Source: Rhodeus uyekii
Lineage: Eukaryota > Chordata > Actinopteri > Cypriniformes > Acheilognathidae
Direction of reading: 5' to 3'
Assembly (NCBI GenBank): GCA_037043235.1
Contig: JAWRVZ010000013.1
Span: 4,215,501-4,279,500 of the forward strand
DNA: 64,000 nt
A model generated the notes under the pieces. The model worked only from the letters and a program-made list of their open reading frames with translations, had not been told where the DNA came from and ran no database searches. The position numbers and the translations under genes are program-made. Of the stretch, positions 37,656 to 49,777 are shown piece after piece. How positions within the stretch are numbered: position 1 is the first letter of the stretch; every line of letters begins with the position of its first letter.

Positions 37656-37974
37656 TCATCTACCTATCATCTAACTATTTATTAATTACTATTATAATAT
37701 TTGTTAATATTTTGATTTTTCCATTATCAGTTTTTATTTTATTTTTTGTAATTTTGTTTTGTGATTGTAACACTTTTATTTTGTTTTTGTTTATTTTCTA
37801 TTTAATGTTATTATTATTATTATTTGTTTCAGTTTTAATCATTTAAGTACTTCAACTTATTCTCATTTTCAACATCAATACTTTTTTCATCTATTTATAT
37901 TTTATTCCAAAGTATCTTTGGAAAAAAAGTATTTTATTGTTTAGTTTGTCTCATGTCCAATTAGATTACATTTA

Positions 37975-38556
37975 GGCCACGTCCACACGAAGCCGGTGCA
38001 TTCCCTATCCGATCATAAACACAGCGTAAACACATTCTGCCACAGATATACACTATACACAGAGAAGAAGACTTTGAAGAAGGACTTTGCGCATTCTTGT
38101 TGCTGTTCAGTGTTGCCAGATTGGGCGGGCTCCTTTTGGTCACGTCCGACCGGGAAAAAATGCATTGGGCTGGTTGATAAAATTTGGGCTTGTTTTTGAT
38201 GCATAAAATCGCGCAACCTTTTTCATTATTTATAAGAGTACGCACTTTGGGCTGGTATTTTTTTGGGAGGGTTTTAAGCTGTAGTTGGGCTGGAAATCTT
38301 CAGTCCAATCTGGCAACACTGTTGCTGTTACGTGTGACACAGCCGACACATGATGTGATGACATCATCGTTTTGACAAAATATACGGATTGGCTGTCCAC
38401 ACGAGACCGCAACGGTGTCGTTCTCAGATGTATCCACTTTAGGACCCGGTCTCAAAAGAGAGCGGATTCAGTCTCCCAAAACGTGTGGACGAAACGCCAA
38501 TCCGATAAAAAAATTTATGCGTGTGCAGTGATACGCGTCTCAGTGTGGACGGGCCC
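37975..38556. mobile_element. PIF/Harbinger-type MITE, copy B (interrupted)
   Basis: It starts GGCCACGTCCACACGAAGCC and ends GTGTGGACGGGCCC, flanked by TTA at 37972-37974 and 38557-38559. It is related to 4204-4493, with shared internal words (GATATACACTATA, GAGAAGAAGACTT, TCCACTTTAGGACCCGGT). A 214-bp hAT MITE sits inside it; without that it would be about 360 bp. TWA target duplication fits the Harbinger superfamily. Confidence 0.8.
38108..38321. mobile_element. hAT-type MITE nested in the Harbinger MITE
   Basis: The termini CAGTGTTGCCAGATTGGGC and CAGTCCAATCTGGCAACACTG are inverted. The exact 8-bp duplication TTGCTGTT flanks it at 38100-38107 and 38322-38329. Eight-base duplications and CAGTG termini define hAT elements. 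No transposase frame. Confidence 0.9.
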
Positions 38557-38644
38557 TTAGAGGGTGGTATTTATGACCTATACTGGATCCAAAATCTTTG
38601 GTTTTTGCTTCACTTTTCAGGACTTTTGCAGCACCCTTGTTCTG

Positions 38645-38900
38645 AAGCACTTGTGTAATCACTCATTGGATAAAGCACTTTTGTAATCACCATTCTGGAG
38701 GCATTTCTTGAGAAGCAAGTAGGTCCACTTTCTCCTGGCCAAACTCCCTCCAGATTAATTTCACCATCCTAGGCCTCAACCTATGCCTCAACAGGATGTC
38801 TGCTCCGTGATTTAGATGCACAGGGATGTACACACTGCTCTCAGTGAGAGCAGCTTGCACTGAGCTAACAGGAGGATCTGGTGTGCCAGTTTGACGCTTT
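38645..38900 (-). pseudogene. RNase H fragment of a DIRS-type retrotransposon
   Basis: On the minus strand the sequence reads Q-I-L-L-L-A-Q-C-K-L-L-S-L-R-A-V. After a 2-base shift it continues Y-I-P-V-H-L-N-H-G-A-D-I-L-L-R-H-R-L-R-P, then L-I-W-R-E-F-G. This is the conserved RNase H end of fish DIRS1-like polyproteins (K-L-L-S-L-R-A-x-Y-I-P-G-x-L-N then G-A-D). It has stops after about 25 more codons. No terminal repeats nearby. Confidence 0.75.
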
Positions 38901-39199
38901 CACACAACCTTGATCATGCAAAACAGGTTACCCCTTGTTTATAATCCTGTGGTCTTGAGCAACCATTGCAAAGGTTGTTTAACGCAGCTGCCATGAGTTC
39001 CAACAGTCTTTGAAACTGATGAGCTTGACCAAATATGTATGCAGATCTTGATGGAAATAACATCAAGAGGTGCATTTTTTGATCAATCTTGTATTGGGAA
39101 TGCAAGAGTCAAGCATTCTGTAAAGTCTACTCTAGTACATCCCAAAAACTTTGAATTTAAAGTGGAAATTACGTATTGGAAGGGCGCCTTTTTCCAACA

Positions 39200-40200
39200 G
39201 CGGTTTTACGATCTCTTTACAGGTGTTCAATGGGATTTAGATCTGGACTCATTGCTGACCACTTCAGAACTCCCCAGCGTTTTGTTGCCATCCATTTCTG
39301 GGTGCTTTTGAATTATGTTTGGGGTCATTGTCCTGCTGGAAGAGCCACGATCTCGGACGCAAACTCAGCTTTCTGACACTGGGCCCTACTTTGTAACTCA
39401 AAATCCTTTGGTAATCCTCAGATTTCATGACGCCTTGCACACAGTCACCATAGTCAACCATATTTGATTGTAGGTACCGTGTTGTTTTTTTTGTAGACAA
39501 CATTCTGTTTTTGATAAAAAGTAGAATGATGTGCTTTACCAAAAAGCTCTTGGTCTCATCTTTCCACAAGACGTTTTCCCAGAAGGATTTTGGCTTACTC
39601 AAATACATTTTGGCAAACTGTATTTTTGCTTTTTTATATCTCTATGTCATCTTTGTCATCAATAAACACTTTGAATCTCTTTGGAGTCTCCTGCTATAGC
39701 GTTCCATTGCATTGAAATGTCTACAGATAGTTTAAGCTGACACTGATGCATCCTTAGCCTGCAGAACAGCTTGAATGTCTTTGCTTATGTCCTGAATGTC
39801 CTGCTTATCCTCCATACAGACTGTCCTGCATTGTAACCTTTCATCAATTTTCCTCTTTTATCCACGTCCAGGGACATTAGCTACAGTGCCATGGTTGCAA
39901 ACCTCTTGCACACTGTGGACAAAGGAGCATCTAGATCTCTGGAGATGGACTTATAACCTTGAGATTGTTGATATTTTTCCACAATTTTGGTTCTCAAGTC
40001 CTCAGACAGTTCTCTTGTCCTCTTTCTGTTTTCCAAGCTTAGTGTGGCACACACAGACACACAATGCAAAGACTAAGTCAACTTCTCTCCTTTTTATCTG
40101 CTTTCAGGTGTGATTTTTATATTGCCCACACCTGTTTCTTGCCCCATGTGAGTTTAAAGGAGCATCACATGCTTGAAACTATCTTATTTATCCACAATTT
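39200..40200 (-). pseudogene. Tc1-like transposase pseudogene
   Basis: The minus strand encodes, from about 40010 downward, R-E-L-S-E-D-L-R-T-K-I-V then Y-K-S-I-S-R-D-L-D, the N-terminal paired-like DNA-binding helix region. Next come V-L-W-K-D-E-T-K (about 39560) with the first catalytic Asp, F-Q-Q-D-N-D-P-K-H (about 39330) with the second, and P-D-L-N-P-I-E (about 39225) with the Glu. The frame is broken several times. The segment beyond 40100 resembles the 5' untranslated end of this family. Terminal repeats are not clear. Confidence 0.8.
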
Positions 40201-40581
40201 TGAACTAGCCCGTTTTTGGAGTTTTGTGTGAAATTAGCTTTTTCTGCTCGCATACGTCATGGCATAGTATGTTAAATGTACGCACACTGATGATGCACGA
40301 GTGATCACACAATACATGGTCCAGATTAGCCTCTTGACAGCAGATGGAATCTGACACGGTGAGCTTTGGCGTACACCATCCACACTTCCACCAGGTAGTG
40401 TTTCCGACCTGCCCTTCAACCCAAACTATAGCGGATTCACAACTGCTAATCATAATGGTAGTACTGCTCAGTGTATTTGAGACGATACACACTGTATCGG
40501 CTCAAATGCATAAGACTTATTATAAGCTCAACAGTCCTTATTTAGTAAGTAAAGAAATACTTATATTAAATAAATAAATAA

Positions 40582-40680
40582 ATAAATAAATTCATTACAT
40601 TTATATAGCGCTTTTTATCAAAGTATCTCAAAGCGCTTACATGGACGGGGGAATCTCCTCAACCGCCACTAGATTGATAT
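40582..40680 (-). mobile_element. 5S-derived SINE tail fragment
   Basis: CATTTATATAGCGCTTTTTA, CTCAAAGCGCTTACATGG and GGAATCTCCTCAACCGCC are the complement of the tail of the SINE at 10062-10614. The 5S-like head is missing, as in a 5'-truncated retroposon. Confidence 0.75.
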
Positions 40681-40849
40681 TATTTAATATTACTTCATTG
40701 CCAATGGAGAAAACAAACTACAAAATGGTGGCGTCTTTACTCCAAAAGCTATAACAAATCATTACTTTTTCTTTAAAATGGTTACATTAATCGTATTTGT
40801 CATATTTATTTATTTTTATTCAAATGGGATTCAGTTTACTAAATAATGT

Positions 40850-41010
40850 ATACTTGACTGACTGCTTCATTTCCACTTTAAGGTCTGGACTCAAAGATGC
40901 CAATTCATGTGTAAAAATGATTTTCTGTGCTCCCTCCCAACCATTTTTTCACAATTTGAGCCTGATGCATCTTGACATTGTCATCTTGGAACATGGCAAT
41001 GATGTGTCCT
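40850..41010 (-). pseudogene. Tc1-like transposase fragment
   Basis: The minus strand reads M-F-Q-D-D-N-V-K-M-H-Q-A-Q-I-V-K, a block holding the second catalytic Asp of Tc1-like transposases. H-M-N-W then follows with remnants of the S-P-D-L region. It is truncated on both sides. Confidence 0.6.
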
Positions 41011-42296
41011 CCTACATAGTCGTTTAAGAAATAAAAAAACTACACACTTTATCAATTAGCGTTAGAAAAACTGTTCCCCAAACAAGTAACATGCTAGAAA
41101 CATAATAATCACTGCTACAATGATCAAGTCAAAGACTTTTTTTTATGGCCGTGCAGTGTATTTTAAACTATGTTACCTTAGGTTGTTTGTTCCAGCCCTC
41201 CCTTGTCTTTTGTAAAAAAAAATATATATATAAAAAATATATTTATAAAACACTATTGAAAATGGACTTTGCAGCTTGGAGAAAGGAAGCAGACATGATG
41301 GCCTTGCTCAGCTCTCTAAGGACTGAGAGAGCAAGGCTGCTGTTTGCCTTGGCTGTGGAGTTTAAGAGAGATGTGACAGTGAAGTGTCATAATCTCTCCG
41401 CGTTTCAGCTTAAAATCCTCAGATTGAACTGGCAGTGGAGTCGTAACTGTGAGTTTGAATGTAGATACATCATTTGTAATGAGCTCACTGCTTAATTATT
41501 AACAATCTCTGAATAATGCAGGGAGTTCTCTGAGGACAGAGACATTGGCTGCTCTTACACTAGTAGCAGTTTCTGTCATAGAGCCATTAGCATATGTGTG
41601 TGTGCATGTTCATTTGTGTGTTGTGTAAACGTGTTTGTGTGTCTCTCCTCTGTTTCTCTGCTCCCTTCAGAACCCAGCCGTGTCTGTGTTCCACAAGGGC
41701 ATCTGATTTCCATCTCGATGGAACCGCAGCTGTGCTTTCACCTCTCACAACTCTCCAAAACAAACTTCAGAGTGTTAATCATCGATTCTACTTAATGGGC
41801 TTTGTTGCCGTTAAGCATAAGAGTCAAATATACATTAGAGATTATGTAAATGTACATTGTGTACTTGTACTTGTGTACATTTTACACAAGAATTTTGAGG
41901 GTCAAGACTTTGAATTTTTTCTTACGTCAGTAAAAATATTATCATATTTTTAATATTGTTTTGAGTGTATATTATTATTTTTCATTTTATTTACATTACG
42001 GTAATTCTTTTCAAATTTTGTTACGTCTATTTTTGTCATTCTTTAAATCTTTTTTTTTATATATTATTGTTTAGGTTTAAGTATTTCAGTTTTGTTCTCC
42101 TACAACTTAAACTCATGTTAGATATTTGGCAGTTTTAATTTAATTTTATTATTTTTGTGCCTCTCAGAGTACTAGTAAATTCATTTGTAGCATTTAAAAT
42201 GACTGATTTTGCTTTTGTGTGTTTTATTATATTTTATCATATCTACCTGTGATTTGTAGCAATTAAAATTATTTTTTTTGGTTTCATTATATTTTA

Positions 42297-42379
42297 TCTA
42301 TCTATCTATCTGTCTGTCTGTCTGCCTGTCTGTCTGTCTGTCTGTCTGTCTCTCTATTGGTCTATCTGTCTATCTATTC
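42297..42379. repeat. (TCTA)n-(TCTG)n tetranucleotide microsatellite
   Basis: TCTA units pass into TCTG units and back to TCTA, with a few interruptions. Confidence 0.9.
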
Positions 42380-43555
42380 AGAGAGGACGAGTATAAATTT
42401 TCAAATGCTCAAAACTGAACCCAAATCGAGTCAAAAGGTACACAAAGACAAGACGGAATCCCAAACAATGATGAAACACACACTGAGTGAAATATGTCAC
42501 TTAAATAGTGAGGGGAACCTGTGTGCCAGTGCTTCCAATCACCCTTTAGTCACCTGTGAACAACACAAACACAGACACACACCAAAAGGGAAAAGAAACA
42601 CAAATGATGGCCGACAGGGATATCTCATAGACAAAAATATTATGCATTTTAAAATTAAATGGATATTATTATTATGTACTGTTAAACAATACATGTATGG
42701 TTCAGATGATTGGCTTCAGAACTGAATGCCTATGAGTCAAGATGGAACATTTCTTATCAAGTACCCATTATGGGGTCACCATCTAATACCAGATCCCCCC
42801 TGAAATTTGAAATCAGTATGATGCCAGGAAATCACCTTAGTTATATTTAAGAAAGAAAAAACGGAGATATTAAAGACATCTCATTTGTTATTATTTCTTT
42901 CTTTACATTGGTGGCAATCTGGCGGAGATGAGTGATCAGTGTGCAATGATGTGTAAAGAGAGAGACAAGGAAAGCGAGTGCAGAGTAAGACTAAGGATGA
43001 TATGTGCTATATTTAAACAGCAGAGATAGCAGATGGATAGGCTCTATGGCTGTTCATGGGTCCCTGCGGACTGTGTTGCTTTACAGCCATGTTTTTTATC
43101 CCTCATCACACTTAAAATGAATGAGTAGCACTATGTAGAGGGAACATGGACAGGATCAGGCCTGCTGTCTCATAGGGTTCACTTCCATTGGGACAATGCG
43201 CTGTTACGACCTGCCTCCGGTTTGGATCTCTTATGGTCATTATTCTGACTCCTCCCCCTTTTACATAAATTTGGGGATGCATAATATGGTAACATTTCAG
43301 GTGTCAGCTTAGGATTTTCTATTTTATTTATAGGATTTTCTATTTTTTTGGTATTAGTAAATTATAAATATGTTTTATTGGTATTAGTTTTTTATTAAAA
43401 AAATAATTGCATATGTTTTCTTTTTTTTTTCTTTTTGATTATGTTTGCCGTTATCTAACATTATCATCCACATTCTTTCACAAATTCATAGCATTTAACA
43501 TTACCTATTTTAGCTTTTTTATTTTTTATTTATTTGAATTAATTGTTTAATATAT

Positions 43556-43740
43556 TTACCCTTCAAAAGTTTGAAGTCGGTAATTGTTTTCCTCTTTTCC
43601 TGCATTTATTCAATACAGTAGAGAAAAGTAAGTATAGTAATACAAGTTAAAATTATAATTTCTGTTTTAATATATTTTGAAATGTGATTTATGTAATTTA
43701 ATGTAATGGAAACGGCATTTATTTAAACTTTTGATTAATG
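43556..43740 (+). repeat. probable copy of the common cyprinid AT-rich repeat
   Basis: CCTTCAAAAGTTTGAAGTCG followed by TTTTAATATATTTTGAAATG and TGATTTATGTAATTT follows the order of the dispersed family, but divergence is high. Confidence 0.4.
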
Positions 43741-45099
43741 TAATGAGTTGTCAAATAAAAATATTTAGACTTTAGAATGGTATTGGATCAATTTTAAAAC
43801 CATCCATTTATCGACTATATCTTGCTTATAATACTTATAGGCTTATCGGTTTTACCCAGAATTTTATTAGCTGTGTATTCTTATATAGGTCATCATTAAT
43901 TTCTTCACCATTGGTTCACAGCTGGCTTTTCTTCAGGACACAGGTGGTTTATAAGAAAAAGTAAAATATTGGAATGTATTAATATTCCTAATAATATTAT
44001 CAATTATTGGCAGGCTAAAAGAGAAAAATTTGCAATTTTGTGCATGCTTTCACAATAAGGCTTCAGGTGAATTTGTACATGACTGCTGTAGTAATAGATT
44101 GCTGTGACTTTATGCATTCTGTGTCTGTAGGATAGGGTGTGTATTATATTTGGATTTGTCAAAAGTTGCATCCAGCAGTGAAGATCCTTCTCTTCTCTCC
44201 CCTTCTCTCTTTGTTTATTTTCTTCCTTTCGTGACTCCCAGAGGTACAAACAGCTTTAAAAGTTAATAAAACACCTCTGGTTAGTCACTGGGAACACATG
44301 TCAGGAGAGAAACAGAGAGAAGCCAGGGTTCTGTTTTTTTTTTTTGCTTGCTTATTCAACATTGTGAGATGGTAACACTCATGTCACATAATATTCCACA
44401 TTGTCTCTGTTGCTGGGTAATCTCTCTTAACAACATCTCCATCAATACACAGATACGGCACCTTATTTTTCTGATCCGTTCATTTGCTCCATCTTGTTTT
44501 AGCAGACTTTTCTGGCACCAGAGTTTTTCTTTACAAGCATTCCACCTCAATAAATGTGTTTGTAATTAAACACAGGCCCGGTTATGTGAGCAGCCAAACA
44601 TCATGAGATGGAACGGTCGGAATGGACGTAGCGTGGCAGGCAGCAGCCTCCCACCGTCTCCATCCCGCCGAGTAAAGCCTTCACGTGCTTCACCTCACGC
44701 AGAGCCGGATCTTCACGGCTCCTCGTGCTTCCCCAGAGGAAGCTTTAGCTTATCGGAGGCCTTAGTCTGGGATTGTGAGACTGAAATTTTCACTAATCCG
44801 CATAGAATTCCTCTTTATGATCCTGCAGGGTAAGGTCTGTGTTGTGTACGAATGGCCCTCACAGTTTGCGAGCATGTGTGAGTATGTGTGGGTTAGAGCG
44901 AGAGAGATTGAGCATGTGTTGTTAAATGTTCCCACACTGTGTAGTGCAGACCCAAGTGAGGGGAGAATGGAAAGAAAAAAATAAAATGAGGCACATGGTT
45001 CCCATTGTGCAGTTGTTTATGTTCAATGTGTATGTGTGGAGTTTTACCTGACAAACTTTCAGCTTCTAATCACTTAAACCGTATATTTTCATACGTATA

Positions 45100-46646
45100 C
45101 AGGGAGTGCAGAATTATTAGGCAAATGAGTATTTTGACCACATCATCCTCGTTATGCATGTTGTCTTACTCCAAGCTGTATAGGCTGGAAAGCCTACTAC
45201 CAATTAAGCATATTAGGTGATGTGCATCTCTGTAATGAGAAGGGGTGTGGTCTAATGACATCAACACCCTATATCAGGTGTGCATAATTATTAGGCAACT
45301 TCCTTTCCTTTGGCAAAATGGGTCAAAAGAAGGACTTGACAGGCTCAGAAAAGTCAAAAATAGTGAGATATATTGCAGAGGGATGCAGCAGTCTTAAAAT
45401 AGCCAAGCTTCTGAAGCGTGATCATCGAACAATCAAGCGTTTCATTCAAAATAGTCAACAGGGTCGCAAGAAGCGTGCGGAAAATCCAAGGCGCAAAATA
45501 ACTGCCCGTGAACTGAGAAAAGTCAAGCGTGCAGCTGCCAAGATGCCACTTGCCACCAGTTTGGCCATATTTCAGAGCTGCAACATCACTGGAGTGCCCA
45601 AAAGCACAAGGTGTGCAATACTCAGAGACATGGCCAAGGTAAGAAAGGCAGAAAGTCGACCACCACTGAACAAGACACACAAGCTGAAACGTCAAGACTG
45701 GGCCAAGAAATATCTCAAGACTGATTTTTCTAAGGTTTTATGGACTGATGAAATGAGAGTGAGTCTTGATGGGCCCGTGGCTGGATTGGTAAAGGGCAGA
45801 GAGCTCCAGTCCGACTCAGACGCCAGCAAGGTGGAGGTGGAGTACTGGTTTGGGCTGGTATCATCAAAGATGAGCTTGTGGGGCCTTTTCGGGTTGAGGA
45901 TGGAGTCAAGCTCAACTCCCAGTCCTACTGCCAGTTTCTGGAAGACACCTTCAAGCAGTGGTACAGGAAGAAGTCTGCATCCTTCAAGAAAAACATGATT
46001 TTCATGCAGGACAATGCTCCATCACACGCGTCCAAGTACTCCACAGCGTGGCTGGCAAGAAAGGGTATAAAAGAAGAAAATCTAATGATATGGCCTCCTT
46101 GTTCACCTGATCTGAACCCCATTGAGAACCTGTGGTCCATCATCAAATGTGCGATTTACAAGGAGGGAAAACAGTACACCTCTCTGAACAGTGTCTGGGA
46201 GGCTGTGGTTGCTGCTGCACGCAATGTTGATGGTGAACAGATCAAAACACTGACAGAATCCATGGATGGCAGGCTTTTGAGTGTCCTTGCAAAGAAAGGT
46301 GGCTATATTGGTCACTGATTTGTTTTTGTTTGGTTTTTGAATGTCAGAAATGTATATTTGTGAATGTTGAGATGTTATATTGGTTTCACTGGTAAAAATA
46401 AATAATTGAAAAGGGTATAAATTTGTTTTTTGTTAAGTTGCCTAATAATTATGCACAGTAATAGTCACCTGCACACACAGATATCCCCCTAAAATAGCTA
46501 AAACTAAAAACTCCTTAAAATATTGATACAAAAATATTCAGCTTTGATATTAATGAGTTTTTTGTGTTCAGTGAGAACATGGTTGTTGTTCAATAATAAA
46601 ATTAATCCTCAAAAATACAACTTGCCTAATAATTCTGCACTCCCTG
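45100..46646 (+). mobile_element. nearly full-length Tc1-like (DD37E) transposon
   Basis: The outer termini CAGGGAGTGCAGAATTATTA-GGCAA and the inverse end at 46646 are flanked by TA (45098-45099 and 46647-46648), the standard Tc1/mariner target duplication. A second, inner copy of the binding motif (GTGCATAATTATTAGGCAAC near 45279, and its inverse near 46432) lies about 180 bp inside each end. That gives an IR/DR arrangement like Sleeping Beauty-type elements. One transposase gene, frameshifted, fills the middle. Both ends look intact, so it could in principle be mobilised in trans. Confidence 0.9.
45318..46318 (+). pseudogene. Tc1/mariner-superfamily transposase, DD37E, single frameshift
   Basis: The frame from ATG 45318 gives an HTH region (residues 1-50, with S-L-K-I-A-K-L-L-K-R-D-H-R-T-I-K), a second DNA-binding part, and L-W-T-D-E with the first catalytic Asp at residue 144. 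Just after D-G-P (about 45770) the frame is lost. The protein resumes in another frame with G-P-F-R-V-E-D-G-V (45881 onward), M-Q-D-N-A-P-S-H, then S-P-D-L-N-P-I-E-N-L-W. It ends G-Y-I-G-H-stop at 46318. I count 37 residues between the second Asp and the Glu, which separates it from classical DD34E Tc1. A small deletion between repeated GATGGGCC words is the likely break. The enzyme would cut and paste the flanking element. Confidence 0.88.
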
Positions 46647-49600
46647 TATATGTATTTAGTTTGAAAAATGGATGTGCTTTTTGGGATTTGCTAAATATTA
46701 CATTAATAGTTTACTAAATACTAAACTTCAAATACACTTTTATTGAACGTTACATGACAGCAAAAATTATCTACATGTAAAAATAGAGAAAATGAGCATG
46801 AACAATTAAATATCCAATATTGGCTGATATTTTTCCACTGTTGACAAATACTTATATAGTAAAAAGTCTTTATATCAAAATGGCCATGCGTTTTATGTAT
46901 CGCCCTCTGACATATAACTGTAATTAATATTGACTACATTATCAAACCGCTAATAACGTGCTGCTAATGTTACACAAACCATGTTCCCATTCGTCATCTC
47001 GGTCTGCCGTCTAAGAATCAGTATCCTTTGAAACACTTTGAACAACTTAGAATGTCAATGGAGAAAGACATATATTTCATCATAATATTGTGATATATAT
47101 AACATAATTGACCCGCTATATTACTAAATGGACCCAATTTTTCTTATCAACAGAAAAATACATAGGGATTCTTGCTTCTCTTGAGAATCCTGTTTCACAG
47201 CTTAGTAATGATGACATGCTAAAGCCCACCCGCATGTTGACTTAGTGATGTAAGAAACACCAGCGATTTCAAACAGCATTTTTGAGACTATTTTCACTCC
47301 AGTTTTAAGGAAAAAATACTCAGCAATGGTATTGACATGAATTTGCAGATGGTCTCTTAAAGCATATTAATTTCACTAAATAGACATATAAACAACATTA
47401 AAAACTTTAATATTAATAAATATAAGCAATTTTGTGGTGGGTGCTAGATCGCTAGGCTCACTTTAAAACAGTCAGTCCTGTTTGCTACTTGCTAGGCTAC
47501 ATTTGCTACTCCAGCTCTCGAGTGCAGTTGTCTAAACAAAAGCATCCTGAAATGATTTGCAGTCATATTGCATGATGAGGCTTATGATTATAAACCACCT
47601 TTATTTTTCCTTGTTGACTGTGAGTGTGATTTGGACTCTCTGGTCACGTTCTATGGCATCCTGATTAAATGCCAGCATTACCATGTGCCCTTTCTTCAGT
47701 CCCACTGGCCTACTTGGGTCTTAAACACAACAGTCCTGTCTTTCCCTCCTGTCCTCCTTCAATCCCTCTTTTACTTTCTTTCCTTGTTTCTCTCTAATAC
47801 CTTTCTTCCTGAATCCTGACCTGATCCCTCCACTGTATGATTTTCACGTAATAGGTATGTTTCCTGAAATATCACATCTCCATGGAGAACAGCATGCAAC
47901 TGGAGAGATTGGGGGAGCCCAGCATGTGACAGAGGGAGTGTGTTTTATTTTGAGAGAAACACGGAGGCCTGAGCAGGAGGCCTGTCAGCCGAAACACTGA
48001 GGTGACTGATGGATGAATTGATCTCATGACATTAGCACAGAAACTCTTTAGATCAACGTAAGCCTCGGTGCTTGATTTAAACATTAACTGTGGTGCATTT
48101 ACGTGAGAGAAACTAGATGAAATTATAAATACACTGGTAGAAACAGATTGGGAGTTTCTCAGATAGAAACATCAAATATAAAATTGATTTAAAGATGCAT
48201 TCAGTTGTTCTTTAGTGTTAGCATCACTGTTCTTTGTGTAATTTAAGTAGCCTACCAAACTGACATCTGTCAACATAGATCAGCATGATTGAGTTATGTA
48301 AATTACACTGTATTACAATTAATACTAGTGAGTTTTAAAGAGGACTCTTGGGAGGTGTAATACGTATCATACATAATGATAATATCATAATTGTTGTTTT
48401 AATGATGTATGAGCTGTCATTTTTGAGTATTTCCCTCACCGTGCAAAAACCAAACTAAAACGCCTTGAGAGTGCAAGTTGAGAGTGCACTGCCTAATGTA
48501 GCCTATTAGAATGAAGTTAGAATGCAAAAGTATGGGGATTTTTGTGTTAAATATTAGCACTTTTACAAATGTTATAACTTTGTACAACAGTTCAACAAAC
48601 AATGCTTTTATTTTGTGAGTAAAAGACAATGTTGTCGATATTAGCTGTTTTCAAACAAAGCCACAGAAAATGTAGTGCATCGTCGAGCAACACAGTGGCG
48701 CTTTGTTGAGTGAATCTGCATTTTATAAACAAATTGGGTAAGTCAGTGATTTAATGGTCCATTCTTAAACTATTATGAGTACAGTCTTCATCTCATGTGT
48801 GTACACCATTCAGATGTCAAGAACTCAATTTATTTCTTAATGAGTAAAAAATTTAAAATTCGCACCAAACCACTAAATCCACCTGAACTGTGTAATTTTT
48901 GCACCTATAGTGGCATCGACTGGAACTGAACAAGTAATGATTCTTCCAAAAAGGTCTCCTCGACATTTCATTGTTTGAACAACAAGTGGTCCTGTACTAA
49001 ACTTACGTTATTGGTTGAGACAGAAGAAAGGATCTTGCCAGACATTTCTATGTAGACAATAAGCATGCATCTCCTATCTACTTGAATGAGAAACAGAAAT
49101 CTCAAAAACTTTTTGTCAAGATTGTAAATCCATATGTCAAAGTCTTCTAAGATAAGTTTTGCGCTGCAATTCATATTCAATCAGTACTTTTTCAACTTTT
49201 TTCTTATACTTTTTTTCACATAACTCTTTAATTACTTTCATTCATGTTTCAAGACAAGGTCTTCACTCAGACACCTTTTGCACGTTCAGGTCAACCACAA
49301 CACAGCACAATCTGCTCCAATCTCAGTGTAATTAGATTGGGCCACATCCAGATGTCTCTGGCCAGCTGGAATAGAGGTCTCGGTCTCTCTCTTTTGCTTT
49401 ATTCTCCTGTCTCTCGCATTCATTCATGCCATGTGGCGTTCAAATGATGGTGGGTTTGAGAGCCCTCTTCTTAGCTACACTTGTCATTTTCTTCAGCTTG
49501 CTGTGTTGATGGAAATTGCTGAGACACACAATCACCACATATTTTCTGCTTGACATCATTCAGTATTGTCAGTTTCTCCATAGTTTTGTACTTAAAGGTG

Positions 49601-49660
49601 AATGATTGTTTGATATGACATTTTACCCAAACACTCCCTCCAGTTGCCATTGGTCATACA

Positions 49661-49740
49661 ATTTTTTTTTTATTTTCTAGTATATACACAGGTGTATACA
49701 CATTTTGGGATAAAGTGGCAAAAAAATAAAACATCTGTTT

Positions 49741-49777
<37 letters not shown>

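Noticed and set aside
37595..37846. Hydrophobic open frame resembling a membrane protein
   Set aside because: It is AT-rich low-complexity sequence (ATT/TTT-rich), which automatically encodes Ile, Leu and Phe. No start context or homology signal.
45354..45695. Minus-strand frame opposite the transposase
   Set aside because: It is an antisense shadow of the Tc1-like transposase.
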